Made by a program: the position numbers and the translations under genes. From Candidatus Methylomirabilis sp. (GTDB taxonomy: Bacteria; DYJV01): DNA of 32,204 bases. This document shows positions 1 through 9,471 of the stretch, one piece after another (within the stretch, counting starts at the first letter, position 1; each line of letters starts with the position of its first letter). The notes below the pieces were generated by a model that did no database searches, was not told where the DNA came from, and worked only from the letters and a program-made list of their open reading frames with translations. Location: positions 1-32,204 of the forward strand of contig DYJV01000027.1 in NCBI GenBank assembly GCA_020722945.1. The letters are read 5' to 3'.

Positions 1-12
1 TAGAGGGGAATT
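1..12 (-). repeat. Partial copy of the REP-like repeat, cut by the window edge
   Basis: The first 12 bases (tagaggggaatt) match the outer-hairpin end of the repeat copies at 31566-31610 and 31734-31774 when those are read in the same orientation. A second gaggggaat follows at once at 13-21. The rest of the element would lie before the window, so this identification rests on a short match. Confidence 0.5.
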
Positions 13-357
13 GAGGGGAATAAGAGCATTCCTGAGATGACAGAGATTTGCTTGAGAAGCACAGAGTTTGGTTTTGAGATGACAAATGTTGGAGTTAGAG
101 ATGTTTTTTAAGCTGGTGGGTGTTTTTTGAGATATCTTAAGAATTAACAAAACTGGGAGTGTTCTTTATTTTGCGTTATTTTCATTTTACCAATAGTTTT
201 TAGTTAAGAACAATTCATCATTCATAATTTTAATAGAGTGTTTCAGCTCTACACTCCTTGAAACCTTGAAGATTGAAATTTTATAATTAGCTCTTAAAGA
301 TTTAAAAAATAGTATATCAAATGGGATAAATAAAAAATATTAAAAGATAAAAACTTC
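13..357. other. Non-coding region with decayed repeats
   Basis: No open frame here has a start and ribosome binding site. The 10-mer tgagatgaca occurs as a direct repeat at 33-42 and 75-84, 42 bases apart, and a related tgtcatttca lies near 32111 at the other window end. Around 205-235 the sequence is built of catcattcataatttt-like AT words, as also seen near 31640-31670. I read this as decayed intergenic repeat sequence; I cannot assign it a function. Confidence 0.5.
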
Positions 358-386
358 TTGACAATAAAATATTTTTAGTTTATTGT
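358..386 (+). promoter_or_regulatory. Sigma-70-type promoter of the tRNA-fMet gene
   Basis: A perfect -35 box TTGACA (358-363), a 17-base spacer and a -10 box TATTGT (381-386) stand directly ahead of the tRNA. The expected transcription start is near 393, giving a leader of only about nine bases before the mature 5' end at 402. Box match, spacing and position agree, so this is one of the two best-supported promoters in the window. Confidence 0.85.
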
Positions 387-401
387 TGTTCTCCAATTTG
401 A

Positions 402-478
<77 letters not shown>

Positions 479-825
479 AATCCTCAATTATCCTAAGATT
501 TACTTCCAATTTTTTCCCCCTGTGTTATATATTCAAATAGTATCTTTCCCACCATATTAAATCATTAAAATATTTTTGAGAAGTAATAGAAATGTAAAAT
601 TAAATCTTTACACCCAAATTGCACCTAAAGTGTAAAAGTAAAGAATTTTAATAGTTTAATGATTATTGTTTGAAGTATCAAGATTGTATCACAACACTCA
701 AAAGTAGTTGTTTCCATAAATTCAAAAAATATGAGAGGTAAAGGTAAAATAACTTCGAAGCAGTTAAATGCAAATTATCTCTTTACCGGTTGATTTAAAA
801 AGTTCTTAATCTGGAAGCTTAAATA
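479..825. other. Non-coding spacer between tRNA-fMet and xer
   Basis: No gene is supported in these 347 bases. A 7-bp inverted repeat, tttacac (607-613) and gtgtaaa (630-636), has a 16-base loop but no T-run, so it is not a clear terminator. A 20-codon ATG frame near 731 lacks a ribosome binding site and is discounted. A second weak inverted repeat (ggtaaag / ctttacc, about 736-787) lies just beyond the 3' end of the recombinase gene and could stop its transcript, but it also lacks a T-tract. Confidence 0.5.
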
Positions 826-1779
826 TCAATCTTTCCTGCTTTTCGGATGAGCTTTATCGTAAACTTTAAGTAGAGTGTCAATGCCAAGATTTGTATATAT
901 CTGTGTTGTTGATAATGAAGAGTGTCCAAGCAGCTCTTGAATCATTCTTATATCCATCCCTTCATCGAGAAGATGAGTTGCAAAAGAGTGCCGTATAACA
1001 TGAGGGGTGACTTTTTTATTTATTCCGAGGGATTCACCTCTCTCTTTTATCATCATCTGAATAGCTCTTGGAGTAACTCTACCCCCCTTTAGGTTGGTAA
1101 AAAGTGGGGTAACAGATCTCCTCTTTTCACTCTCTTTTATAGGTGGTTTCCTCTTGCTGATATAAAGGGATATCCTCTCTTTTGCTCTATCATTAATAAT
1201 GACTACTCTCTCCTTTTTCCCTTTACCACTCACTCTTATTATTTTTTCTTCAAAATTTATATCTTCAAGATTGATCCCTGTAAGTTCTGAGACTCTTATT
1301 CCTGAGGAGTAAAGTAATTCTATTACTGCTTTATCTCTAAGTGCAGCTTCGATACTTTTTTTATCACTATCTACATCTGCATCAAGAAGGAGAGTTATCT
1401 CATCAAAATTTAAGGTATTTGGTAGTTTCTTACACTGTTTGTGATGAGTTATCTCTGCAAAAGGGTTATTTGTAATGAGTTTCTCTTTAAATAAAAATTT
1501 AAAAAAATGTTTTAATGCCGATATTTTTCTATTTATAGAGCTTTTTTCAAGTTTCTTATCGTATATAAGGTGGTGTAAAAATCTTAAAATATCCTCTTCA
1601 CTACTATTTACAAGACAGAGCCCTCTCTCTTTAATAAATTGGTCAAACTGAGTAATATCTCTCTGATAAGATTTGGCGGTATTTTCAGAGTAATTTTTTA
1701 AAAATTTTAACTCTACTTTAAAAGAATTTAATAAATTTTCAGTTGATAAAAATTTTTTATTATGAGAATTTTGCACCAT
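826..1779 (-). CDS. Tyrosine recombinase of the XerC/XerD family
   Basis: The 317-residue protein is a site-specific recombinase of the kind that resolves chromosome dimers at dif. The N-terminal SAM-like DNA-binding domain spans about residues 12-105 and the catalytic domain about 122-310. All six catalytic residues are visible: Arg162 (in SSGIRVSEL), Lys186, His260 and Arg263 (HVIRH), His286 (LLGHSS) and the nucleophile Tyr295. The C-terminal KVYDKAHP resembles XerC, but XerC and XerD cannot be separated by eye. The start ATG (1777-1779) shares two bases with the divergent tonB start, so any promoter lies inside tonB, and no good Shine-Dalgarno precedes it. A GTG at codon 2 is an alternative start. 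Confidence 0.9.
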   Translation of the reverse strand: MVQNSHNKKFLSTENLLNSFKVELKFLKNYSENTAKSYQRDITQFDQFIKERGLCLVNSSEEDILRFLHHLIYDKKLEKSSINRKISALKHFFKFLFKEKLITNNPFAEITHHKQCKKLPNTLNFDEITLLLDADVDSDKKSIEAALRDKAVIELLYSSGIRVSELTGINLEDINFEEKIIRVSGKGKKERVVIINDRAKERISLYISKRKPPIKESEKRRSVTPLFTNLKGGRVTPRAIQMMIKERGESLGINKKVTPHVIRHSFATHLLDEGMDIRMIQELLGHSSLSTTQIYTNLGIDTLLKVYDKAHPKSRKD

Positions 1780-2854
1780 GTCACACAGAAAAAAGATAAT
1801 TTTATTTTTTATTATTTCAATATTGATCCATCTTTTACTTTTTGTAAGTTTAAAAAAAGATCTCTTTTTTCCTAATATAAAAATAGAAGATAAAAATAAA
1901 GATAAAAATATCTCAAAAGTAAAATTTATTGATCTACCTGATGAACAAGTGGAGAAGAAACATGATGATCCTTCAAAATATGTAGCTCAAAAGTCATTTA
2001 AAGCTGAAAAGGATGTAAAAAAGGATAATCCTCTCACCAAAAATAAAGAGATTCCTGAAACAAAGCCTAAAATAGCAGAAGTAAAGGAAATTCTACCCAA
2101 AATTCCTACAAACGCTGATTTGCCTAAACCTAAAAGAGAGAGGAAAGATAAAATCAAAGAAATTCCCAAGCCTCATAAAGAAGTGATTCAAAAAGAAGTT
2201 GAGCATAAGATAGCTGAGAAAGAATCAGAAGATAAGCAGAAAAAGATGACAGAGTCTTTAAAAGCCAAAAGTAACATTGCATTCAACAAAATTACCCCTG
2301 ATTACAAAGAGCTTCTTGAAAAGGGCCTACTTCCCCCAAAATCAAAAGATGATATTAATAAGAGTAAAATTTATAAAAACAATCAGGAGAAACAGGGGGA
2401 TAAAACTTTTCAACCAACTTCAAAAGGGGCTACTATGGAAAGTTCTGAGGCTCATCGACTCTCTCCCAATGTTTTTAGACCGTCACAGATTTACCCTGAT
2501 GATATTGATATTAGTGATTCTATCTCTATCTCTACTCAATCAAATAAATTTGCTTCATATCTTCATAAAGTGAAGAGAAAGATTGAATTAGTCTGGGAGT
2601 ATCCGAGAGTTGCAGGTGAGATGGGGATAGGGGGACGTCTTTTTGTTAAATTCACAATAAACAAAACAGGTAAACTTGAAAAAGTTGAGCTTCTAAAATC
2701 ATCAGGAGCTCAAATATTAGACAGAGAGGCTATAAGAGCAATTAATGATGCAGCAGATTACCCCTCTTTCCCTAAGGATAACAGCTTTGGAGTAGAGAGA
2801 ATCAAGATACATGCATGCTTTGATTATATAATTTCAGGGAGAGAAGTGTGGTAA
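1778..2854 (+). CDS. tonB: TonB family energy transducer
   Basis: The 358-residue protein has the TonB layout. A short cytoplasmic basic start and one transmembrane helix (about residues 6-25) are followed by a long periplasmic linker rich in Lys, Glu and Pro (about 40-240). A C-terminal TonB domain (about 262-355) carries WEYPRVAGEMG and the GRLFVKFTINKTGKLEKVEL strand pair. Such proteins pass proton-motive force from ExbB/ExbD to outer-membrane receptors, or act as TonB-like periplasmic partners. No exbB, exbD or receptor gene is in the window, so the partner is unknown. It is longer than E. coli TonB (239 residues), mostly through the charged linker. It starts head to head with xer and its end overlaps the next gene by 7 bases. 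Confidence 0.85.
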   Translation: MSHRKKIILFFIISILIHLLLFVSLKKDLFFPNIKIEDKNKDKNISKVKFIDLPDEQVEKKHDDPSKYVAQKSFKAEKDVKKDNPLTKNKEIPETKPKIAEVKEILPKIPTNADLPKPKRERKDKIKEIPKPHKEVIQKEVEHKIAEKESEDKQKKMTESLKAKSNIAFNKITPDYKELLEKGLLPPKSKDDINKSKIYKNNQEKQGDKTFQPTSKGATMESSEAHRLSPNVFRPSQIYPDDIDISDSISISTQSNKFASYLHKVKRKIELVWEYPRVAGEMGIGGRLFVKFTINKTGKLEKVELLKSSGAQILDREAIRAINDAADYPSFPKDNSFGVERIKIHACFDYIISGREVW

Positions 2855-3471
2855 AGTATAAAATGGTAATTTATGATTGTGATGGGGTTATCTTTGATTC
2901 ATTTAATGCAAATTACGAATTCTATAATTATATTTTTAAAAAATTTGATATTCCTAAACTTGATAAAAATGACAAATTAAGTAATGAAATTATGCATACT
3001 TACTCTGTCAATGATGTTTTCAAATATTTTGTGAAGGAAAAGCAGATTCTTCCCGATATTTTGAGCTATGCAAAGAGTATTGATTACTCAATTTTTTATA
3101 AGTTTATGGTAATGGAGGATAATTTTTTCCAAGCATGTTACTCTATCAAAGATATGGGTCTCAAAATAGCTGTTGCGACAAATCGGAGCACCTCTTTCAA
3201 AGGAATAGCAGAATATTTTAATATAAATAGATTTCTTGATGACTATACAACCGCAATTGATGTAGAAAATCCAAAACCTGCACCCGATATGCTTAATTTG
3301 ATACTTTTGAGGAATAATCTCAGAAAAGATGAAGTTTTATTTATTGGTGATTCAAATGTTGATTATGAAGCTTCTTTGAATGCAAAAGTTGATTTTGTTG
3401 GTTATAAATTTTATCATAAAAATATACTTTCTTTGAATAACCATTTGGAAATACTGAGTTTGTTGTCTTAA
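2848..3471 (+). CDS. HAD-superfamily phosphatase (Gph/PGMB-like)
   Basis: The 207-residue protein carries the four HAD motifs: nucleophile Asp10 and acid Asp12 in YDCDGV, a Thr in AVATNRS (motif II), the Lys of ENPKPAPD (motif III) and FIGDSNVD (motif IV). The helical insert after motif I is the cap seen in phosphoglycolate-phosphatase and beta-phosphoglucomutase-like enzymes. The substrate cannot be read from sequence. The GTG start at 2848 is chosen because GGGAGAG precedes it at suitable spacing and the frame overlaps tonB by 7 bases, implying coupled translation. An ATG at 2863 is possible but would leave only four residues before the catalytic Asp. Confidence 0.85.
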   Translation: MVKYKMVIYDCDGVIFDSFNANYEFYNYIFKKFDIPKLDKNDKLSNEIMHTYSVNDVFKYFVKEKQILPDILSYAKSIDYSIFYKFMVMEDNFFQACYSIKDMGLKIAVATNRSTSFKGIAEYFNINRFLDDYTTAIDVENPKPAPDMLNLILLRNNLRKDEVLFIGDSNVDYEASLNAKVDFVGYKFYHKNILSLNNHLEILSLLS

Positions 3472-3474
3472 AAT

Positions 3475-3580
3475 TTAACTTGCAAAAAGTGATTTCTTAT
3501 GGTAGGGACACCCAAAATACACACACTTACCAACGTGGTTGATTAAATAAAGGGTAAGTGGAGGATAAAACCAAGGAGGA
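3475..3580 (+). promoter_or_regulatory. rpsB leader: tentative promoter plus hairpin, possible S2 autoregulatory RNA
   Basis: A weak promoter candidate is TTAACT (3475-3480), a 17-base spacer, then TATGGT (3498-3503). Downstream lie GGG-ACA-CCC (3505-3513) and a perfect 8-bp stem, cacttacc (3524-3531) with ggtaagtg (3553-3560). Its 21-base loop contains a small aac-gtg-gtt hairpin. The stem ends 11 bases before the AGGAGG (3574-3579) of rpsB, close enough to affect ribosome access. Structured rpsB leaders used for S2 feedback are known in other bacteria; that this is one is inference from position and structure. Confidence 0.45.
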
Positions 3581-3585
3581 TTTTT

Positions 3586-4380
3586 ATGTCAATTTCTATG
3601 AAAGAGCTTTTGGAAGCAGGGGTTCATTTTGGTCATCAGACCAAAAGATGGGATCCAAGAATGAAGAAGTATATTTTTACAGCAAGAAATGGTATTTATA
3701 TCATTGATCTTCAGCAGACAGTCAGATTGTTCAAAGATGCTTACGATTTTATTAGAGACGGGGTTGTTGGTTCAGGGAAAAAGATAATTTTTGTAGGGAC
3801 AAAGAAACAGGCACAAGAGTCAATTAAAGAGGAAGCTGAAAGATCTGGTATGTTCTACATCAACCAAAGATGGCTTGGTGGTCTTCTAACTAACTTCAAA
3901 ACTATCAAAAAATCAATTGATAAGCTCAAAAAAATGGAAACAATGAAAGCTGAAGGTGTTCTTGATCTTCTTCCCAAAAAAGAGGTTATTAAGATCACTA
4001 AAGAGATGGATCGACTCCAAAAATTGCTTGGTGGAATCAAAGAGCTTAAAGATCTACCGGGAGCAATATTTGTTATTGATACCAAAAGGGAGAAACTTGC
4101 AATCTATGAAGCTAAAAAACTTGGCATACCTATAGTAGCAGTAGTTGATACCAATTGCAATCCTGATGATGTTGACTATGTTATCCCCGGCAATGATGAT
4201 GCTATAAGAGCAATCAAATTATTCTGTTCAAAGATAGCAGAAGCATCTATTGAAGGAGAAAAGCTATATCAGGAGAGTTGCACAGCAATGTCAGACAAAG
4301 AGATAAATGAAGAATCTGAAGTTGTTATTCAGTCCCAAAATAGTGATCAAGAGTATCAAAAAGAGGAAGAGGGGGTTTAA
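3586..4380 (+). CDS. rpsB: 30S ribosomal protein S2
   Basis: The 264-residue protein is S2 of the small ribosomal subunit. Family signatures are clear: the N-terminal [19 protein letters not shown], the central [25 protein letters not shown], and the C-terminal [20 protein letters not shown]. The last 30 or so residues form an acidic Glu/Gln/Ser tail, a variable feature of this family. A strong Shine-Dalgarno AGGAGG lies seven bases before the ATG. It heads the conserved rpsB-tsf-pyrH-frr cluster and is preceded by a structured leader. Confidence 0.97.
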   Translation: MSISMKELLEAGVHFGHQTKRWDPRMKKYIFTARNGIYIIDLQQTVRLFKDAYDFIRDGVVGSGKKIIFVGTKKQAQESIKEEAERSGMFYINQRWLGGLLTNFKTIKKSIDKLKKMETMKAEGVLDLLPKKEVIKITKEMDRLQKLLGGIKELKDLPGAIFVIDTKREKLAIYEAKKLGIPIVAVVDTNCNPDDVDYVIPGNDDAIRAIKLFCSKIAEASIEGEKLYQESCTAMSDKEINEESEVVIQSQNSDQEYQKEEEGV

Positions 4381-4385
4381 TATAT

Positions 4386-5036
4386 ATGGAAATATCAGCA
4401 CATATAGTTAAAGAACTTAGAGAGAAAAGTGGTGCAGGATTTATGGACTGCAAAAAAGCTCTTGCAGAAGTCGGTGGTGATCTTGATAAAGCAGTTGAAT
4501 ACCTCAAAAAGAAAGGGATAGCAGATGCATCCAAAAAAAGCAGTAGAATTACTGCTGAAGGTTTGGTTGCTTCATATATACATATGGGTGGGAAAATAGG
4601 TGTTTTATTAGAGGTAAACTGCGAGACAGATTTTGTTGCAAAGACTGAAACTTTCCAAACATTGGTAAAAGATATTGCAATGCAGGTAGCAGCAGCGAAA
4701 CCACTTTATGTTAGAAGAGAAGATGTTCCTTCAGATATAATTGAAAAAGAGAAAGAGATATACAAAATTCAGGCTAAAGAGAGTGGAAAGCCTGAAAAGA
4801 TACTTGAGAAGATAGCAGATGGTAAGCTTGAAAAGTATTATTCAGAGATATGCCTACTTGAGCAGAAATTTATAAAAGACCCTGAGAAAACTATCGAACA
4901 AGTAGTTAAAGAGTCTATTGCAAAGACAGGTGAAAATATAAGTTTAAGAAGGTTTGTAAGATATGAGCTTGGTGAGGGTCTTGAGAAGAGACAGTGTAAT
5001 CTTGCAGAAGAAGTATCAAAAGAGCTAAACAAATAA
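4386..5036 (+). CDS. tsf: Elongation factor Ts
   Basis: EF-Ts is the nucleotide exchange factor that recycles EF-Tu. The N-terminal UBA-like domain ([20 protein letters not shown], then [15 protein letters not shown]) and the EF-Tu contact motif [11 protein letters not shown] (about residues 80-90) are present. At 216 residues it is shorter than the E. coli protein (283) and has room for one core subdomain plus the C-terminal helix, as in other compact EF-Ts. It starts five bases after the rpsB stop, and the GAGGAAGAGGGGG at the rpsB end serves as its ribosome binding site. Confidence 0.96.
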   Translation: MEISAHIVKELREKSGAGFMDCKKALAEVGGDLDKAVEYLKKKGIADASKKSSRITAEGLVASYIHMGGKIGVLLEVNCETDFVAKTETFQTLVKDIAMQVAAAKPLYVRREDVPSDIIEKEKEIYKIQAKESGKPEKILEKIADGKLEKYYSEICLLEQKFIKDPEKTIEQVVKESIAKTGENISLRRFVRYELGEGLEKRQCNLAEEVSKELNK

Positions 5037-5759
<723 letters not shown>

Positions 5760-5763
5760 TCAA

Positions 5764-6321
5764 ATGTTTGATAATATTTACAAAGATTTAGACAAAAAGA
5801 TGAGTAGTGCTGTAAAAGCTTTTCAGGATGATATTGCTAAATTAAGGACAGGTAGAGCATCTCTATCATTGTTAGATGGGATAATGGTCAATTATTATGG
5901 GAATCCTTCTCCACTTAATCAGGTTGCAACATTGTCGGTTCCGGACAGTAGAACTATTACCATCCAACCTTGGGAATCAAAACTTATAGTTGATATAGAA
6001 AAATCGATTGCAGCATCAGACATAGGACTTTCACCTGCTAATGATGGGAAGGTGATAAGGTTAACTATCCCTATTCTTACAGAGGAGAGACGCAACGACC
6101 TTGTCAAAAAACTTGGTAAAAATGTTGAAGCTGCCAAAGTAGCTATCCGAAATATAAGAAGAATTTTCAATGAGGATGTTAAGAAGCTTGAGAAAAACAA
6201 AGAAATTACAGAAGATGAGTCAAAGAAAATTTTAGATGATATTCAGAAAAAGACAGATGATTTTATAAAAAAGATAGATGAAATTTCTTTAAAGAAAGAG
6301 AAAGAGATAAAAGAAATTTAG
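5764..6321 (+). CDS. frr: Ribosome recycling factor
   Basis: RRF splits post-termination ribosomes together with EF-G. The 185-residue length is typical. The N-terminal helix, LRTGRASLSLLDGIMVNYYG and the domain II strand with SVPDSRTITIQPW are diagnostic. The C-terminal helix contains RRNDLVKKLGK and AIRNIRR. It lies four bases after the pyrH stop (taaaGGAGtagtcaaATG), with the Shine-Dalgarno inside the end of pyrH. Confidence 0.97.
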   Translation: MFDNIYKDLDKKMSSAVKAFQDDIAKLRTGRASLSLLDGIMVNYYGNPSPLNQVATLSVPDSRTITIQPWESKLIVDIEKSIAASDIGLSPANDGKVIRLTIPILTEERRNDLVKKLGKNVEAAKVAIRNIRRIFNEDVKKLEKNKEITEDESKKILDDIQKKTDDFIKKIDEISLKKEKEIKEI

Positions 6322-6353
6322 TAATATCAATAAATTTAAAAGGAGGTTTTCTA

Positions 6354-6521
6354 ATGTACAGAATAACTGATGAGTGTGTTTCTTGTGGGACATGTGCTGA
6401 AGAGTGTCCATCAAATGCAATTTCTGAAGGTGAAGATACTTATCAAATTGATCAAGACAAGTGTACCCAGTGTGGGACTTGTTCTGAAGTTTGCCCTACA
6501 GGTGCTATTGTAGAGGAGTAA
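6354..6521 (+). CDS. 2[4Fe-4S] clostridial-type ferredoxin (55 residues)
   Basis: This small gene encodes 55 residues beginning MYRITDECVSCGTC. Two complete CxxCxxCxxxCP motifs are visible: Cys8, 11, 14, 18 followed by Pro, and Cys37, 40, 43, 47 followed by Pro. They predict a soluble, low-potential electron carrier with two [4Fe-4S] clusters, common in anaerobes. The length is normal for the bacterial 2[4Fe-4S] family. A strong AGGAGGT (6341-6347) sits seven bases before the ATG and an intrinsic terminator follows 28 bases after the stop, so it is the last gene of the rpsB transcript. The partner oxidoreductase is not identifiable here. Confidence 0.95.
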   Translation: MYRITDECVSCGTCAEECPSNAISEGEDTYQIDQDKCTQCGTCSEVCPTGAIVEE

Positions 6522-6548
6522 TTTATTTATCACTTTTAGATGACTCAT

Positions 6549-6588
6549 AAAAAGGCGTAACTTCTTGTTACGTCTTTTTATTTTTTTC
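6549..6588 (+). terminator. Intrinsic terminator after the ferredoxin gene
   Basis: A 13-bp stem, aaaaaggcgtaac (6549-6561) with gttacgtcttttt (6567-6579), has one G:T wobble and the loop ttctt. It runs into a T-tract (6575-6587). The A-run on the left arm could let it work on the other strand too. It closes the rpsB-tsf-pyrH-frr-ferredoxin unit. Confidence 0.9.
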
Positions 6589-6854
6589 TACCGCACCAAA
6601 TATCCACTACAAAGTTTTAACTGATTTGTTGCTCCACTATTTGTTAAATGAACAATATTTTAGAATCAGTGTTCCCCTGTTAAGAGGAGTAATACCTTTT
6701 TTTACAATATCTTGTTTTACTTTTATCTTCATTTATTTTTTATATTTCAAATAAAGCTATGATAAACTCTTTTTTCTTAATATTGTTGATATAACAAAAT
6801 GTAGTAGCATCTCTTCTGTATATCGTAGAATATGAAAATTTTTTATAGGAAAAT
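6589..6854. other. Intergenic region before the uppS operon
   Basis: No gene is supported in these 266 bases. The region should hold the promoter of the uppS operon, since a strong terminator lies upstream. Candidate -10 boxes are TATGAT (6758-6763) and TAGAAT (6826-6831), but neither has a convincing -35 box at 16-18 bases, so I name no promoter. TAGGA (6846-6850) is the uppS ribosome binding site. Confidence 0.5.
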
Positions 6855-7577
6855 ATGGAAAATATCAGACATATTGCAATTATTATGGATGGAAATGGAA
6901 GATGGGCAAAAAAGCAAAATAAGCCCAGAATTTATGGGCACAAAGAGGGGATGTCTCGTGTCAAAGAGATAGTCCAATATTCAAGAAATCTTGGGCTTGA
7001 TGTTTTGTCACTATTTGCTTTCTCCTCAGAAAATTGGTTTAGGCCCAAGAGTGAAGTTTCCTTCCTTATGGCACTTCTTGAACAATACCTCAAAAGTGAA
7101 GTTGCAGAGCTAAAGGAAAATGGAGTAAAATTAAATTTTATTGGCAATATAAAGAAACTTCCTCCTAATGTCTGTAAAATAATAGAACAAAGTCTCCGCA
7201 CGACAGAAGATTGCAGCGATATGCTACTCAATATTGCATTAAGCTACGGAGGGAGGGAAGAGCTTCTCTCTGCGGTCAAGAGTATTGCATACGATTGCAC
7301 AACAGGGAAAATTTCCCCTGAAGATATTAATGATACTCTTTTTTCAAATTACCTATACACAAAAAGTATCCCAGACCCCGATCTTCTTATAAGAACAAGT
7401 GGAGAGATGAGAATAAGTAATTTTATGCTCTGGCAGATAGCCTATACGGAGTTGTATATTACTGATACTTTATGGCCCGATTTTAATAGCAGTGAATTTG
7501 CAAAAGCCATTGATAACTACAACAGCAGAGAGAGAAGATTTGGAAAAATATCGGAGCAGATAAACGGAGAGCAATGA
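6855..7577 (+). CDS. uppS: Isoprenyl transferase (undecaprenyl diphosphate synthase)
   Basis: The 240-residue cis-prenyltransferase builds the C55 carrier lipid for peptidoglycan and LPS from farnesyl diphosphate and isopentenyl diphosphate. The catalytic loop MDGNGRWAKK contains Asp12; FSSENWFRPKSEV and the C-terminal RTSGEMRISNFMLWQ and YTELYITDTLWPDF follow the family pattern. TAGGA lies four bases before the ATG. The gene opens an operon whose first genes form a lipid and isoprenoid set (uppS, cdsA, dxr), and it overlaps cdsA by four bases. Confidence 0.96.
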   Translation: MENIRHIAIIMDGNGRWAKKQNKPRIYGHKEGMSRVKEIVQYSRNLGLDVLSLFAFSSENWFRPKSEVSFLMALLEQYLKSEVAELKENGVKLNFIGNIKKLPPNVCKIIEQSLRTTEDCSDMLLNIALSYGGREELLSAVKSIAYDCTTGKISPEDINDTLFSNYLYTKSIPDPDLLIRTSGEMRISNFMLWQIAYTELYITDTLWPDFNSSEFAKAIDNYNSRERRFGKISEQINGEQ

Positions 7578-8359
7578 AGAAAAGAGTTTTATCAGCAATC
7601 ATCTCAATATTCATTTTATTCTTATTCCTCTTTTATCTACCTAAACATTTTTTTTATCTATTTTTTTTTGCTATAACAACCTTGTCGCTCTATGAGCTTC
7701 ACAAGATGATGTTTACTAAGATAAATATCTACTTTTACCTCTCAGTTATATCCTCTTTTATTCTATTTGGAGCTCTTATAAAAGGGTTTGATAATACTTT
7801 TTTTTATCTTTTAACAACTATCTTCCTAATTTTATCAATATTTGTCATCTTTAATTTTGATAAATTTGAGACAATGATAAACGATTTTTGTAAATTTATC
7901 TTCTCTATTTTATATATATCTATGTTGTCATCTTTTGGATTAATGATATTCAATTCAGCCAGAGGTGATATATTCCTTCTTCATTTCTTAATTATCTGTT
8001 GGGCTACAGACTCTTTTGCGTATATAGTTGGTTCAAATTTTGGTAAAAGGAAATTATGTGAAAAGATCAGTCCCAAAAAGAGTGTTGAAGGTTTTTATGG
8101 TGGGGTTGCAGGTGGTGTTTTAGCAGGTTCAGTAGGATACTTTTTTTTACACGATAAATTTATAATTATTATACTTACTTCTCTTTTTACTTCATTAGCT
8201 TGTGTTGTTGGTGATCTCTTTGAATCTGTACTTAAAAGAAAATTCAATATAAAAGATACTGGCAATATAATCCCGGGTCATGGAGGGGTTCTTGACAGAA
8301 TAGATGGTGTATTGATAGCTCTCCCTATCTACTATTTATGGAGTAAATTAGTTTTATGA
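7574..8359 (+). CDS. cdsA: Phosphatidate cytidylyltransferase (CDP-diacylglycerol synthase)
   Basis: This 261-residue integral membrane enzyme makes CDP-diacylglycerol, the precursor of all phospholipids. Seven or eight hydrophobic helices are visible. The C-terminal family signature is intact, in SVLKRKFNIKDTG and IPGHGGVLDRIDG, preceded by SPKKSVEGFYGG. The overlap with uppS upstream and dxr downstream is ATGA in both cases, indicating translational coupling. The product feeds the pathway that pgpA, at 15889, continues. Confidence 0.95.
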   Translation: MKKRVLSAIISIFILFLFLFYLPKHFFYLFFFAITTLSLYELHKMMFTKINIYFYLSVISSFILFGALIKGFDNTFFYLLTTIFLILSIFVIFNFDKFETMINDFCKFIFSILYISMLSSFGLMIFNSARGDIFLLHFLIICWATDSFAYIVGSNFGKRKLCEKISPKKSVEGFYGGVAGGVLAGSVGYFFLHDKFIIIILTSLFTSLACVVGDLFESVLKRKFNIKDTGNIIPGHGGVLDRIDGVLIALPIYYLWSKLVL

Positions 8360-9471
8360 AAACATTGAATATTTATGGTTCAACCGGCTCAATAGGGACA
8401 CAAGCTCTTGAAATTGTCAGGGGTAATAGAGATAAATTTAAAATTATTGGTCTTACATGTGGTGATAATTTACCCCTCATAAAGAAACAGATAGTAGAAT
8501 TTGCTCCTGAAATTGTTTTTGTAAAGGAGCCATCTTATGTGAAGGAGCTTGATTTTAAAGGGGAGATATTCACAGGTAGTGAAGGGTTAAAAGAGTTTGC
8601 AAATCATAAAAGAGTTGATATCTCTCTTGTAGGTATTGTTGGAGTGGCAGGAGTAATTCCTACTTATGAAGCAATAAAAAATTCAAATCTGATTGCTCTT
8701 GCAAATAAAGAGAGTCTTGTTTCTGCTGGTAAATTTATAATTTCTGAGTCTAATAAGCTCAATGTCCCAATTATCCCTGTTGACAGTGAACATAGTGCTA
8801 TTTTTCAATCTTTGAGAGGTCATAATCGAGAAGATGTAAAAAAAATTATCCTTACAGCTTCAGGTGGTCCCTTCTTTCAGAAAGATATTGACCAATTTGA
8901 TGATATTACTATCGATATGGCACTTTCTCACCCTACTTGGAATATGGGTAGAAAAATTACTATTGATTCCTCAACCCTCATTAATAAAGGTCTTGAAATA
9001 ATAGAAGCCAAATGGCTCTTTGATATTCCTTACCAGAATATTGAAGTCTTGATTCATCCGCAAAGTATTGTTCATTCACTCGTCCATTATTGTGATGGTG
9101 CATTGATTGCACAACTTGGATACCCTGATATGAAGGTTCCAATTAGTTATGCACTGTTTTACCCTCAAAGGTGTTTTTTGCAGGAGAATTTTACTCTACA
9201 AGATCATAAACTTGAATTTTACAAACCTGATACCAGAAAATTTCCTACACTAAATTTTGCCTATGAAGCACTCAGACTTGGTGATGGCTACTCTGCTGCA
9301 CTTAATGTAGCAAATGAAGTTGCAGTTTACAAATTTTTAAATGGCAAGATAAAGTTTACAGATATCTTTAAAATTTTAGAGAAGGTTTTTTTATTTGATT
9401 TTCCCAAAATTTATAATACATTAGAAGATGTTTTTAATATTAATAGGGAGGTAGAAAATATTTTATCATGA
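8356..9471 (+). CDS. dxr: 1-deoxy-D-xylulose 5-phosphate reductoisomerase
   Basis: DXR commits DXP to 2-C-methylerythritol 4-phosphate in the non-mevalonate isoprenoid pathway, which supplies UppS. The 371-residue protein has the NADPH-binding GSTGSIG (residues 8-14), the active-site PVDSEHSAIFQ, TASGGPF, LSHPTWNMGRKITIDSSTL and the Glu-rich metal site NKGLEIIEAKWLF. IHPQSIVHSL and QLGYPDMKVPI complete the central domain. It starts on the ATGA overlap with cdsA and ends on another with rseP. Confidence 0.96.
   Translation: MKTLNIYGSTGSIGTQALEIVRGNRDKFKIIGLTCGDNLPLIKKQIVEFAPEIVFVKEPSYVKELDFKGEIFTGSEGLKEFANHKRVDISLVGIVGVAGVIPTYEAIKNSNLIALANKESLVSAGKFIISESNKLNVPIIPVDSEHSAIFQSLRGHNREDVKKIILTASGGPFFQKDIDQFDDITIDMALSHPTWNMGRKITIDSSTLINKGLEIIEAKWLFDIPYQNIEVLIHPQSIVHSLVHYCDGALIAQLGYPDMKVPISYALFYPQRCFLQENFTLQDHKLEFYKPDTRKFPTLNFAYEALRLGDGYSAALNVANEVAVYKFLNGKIKFTDIFKILEKVFLFDFPKIYNTLEDVFNINREVENILS

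Noticed and set aside
731-793. Short ATG frame of 20 codons (MRGKGKITSKQ...).
   Set aside because: It has no ribosome binding site and no recognisable content, and is too short to support.
1987-2573. Minus-strand and alternate plus-strand frames inside tonB.
   Set aside because: They arise from the Lys/Glu/Pro-rich linker composition and lack start signals.
6758-6831. uppS operon promoter from -10 candidates TATGAT and TAGAAT.
   Set aside because: Neither has a credible -35 box at 16-18 bases, so no specific promoter is claimed.
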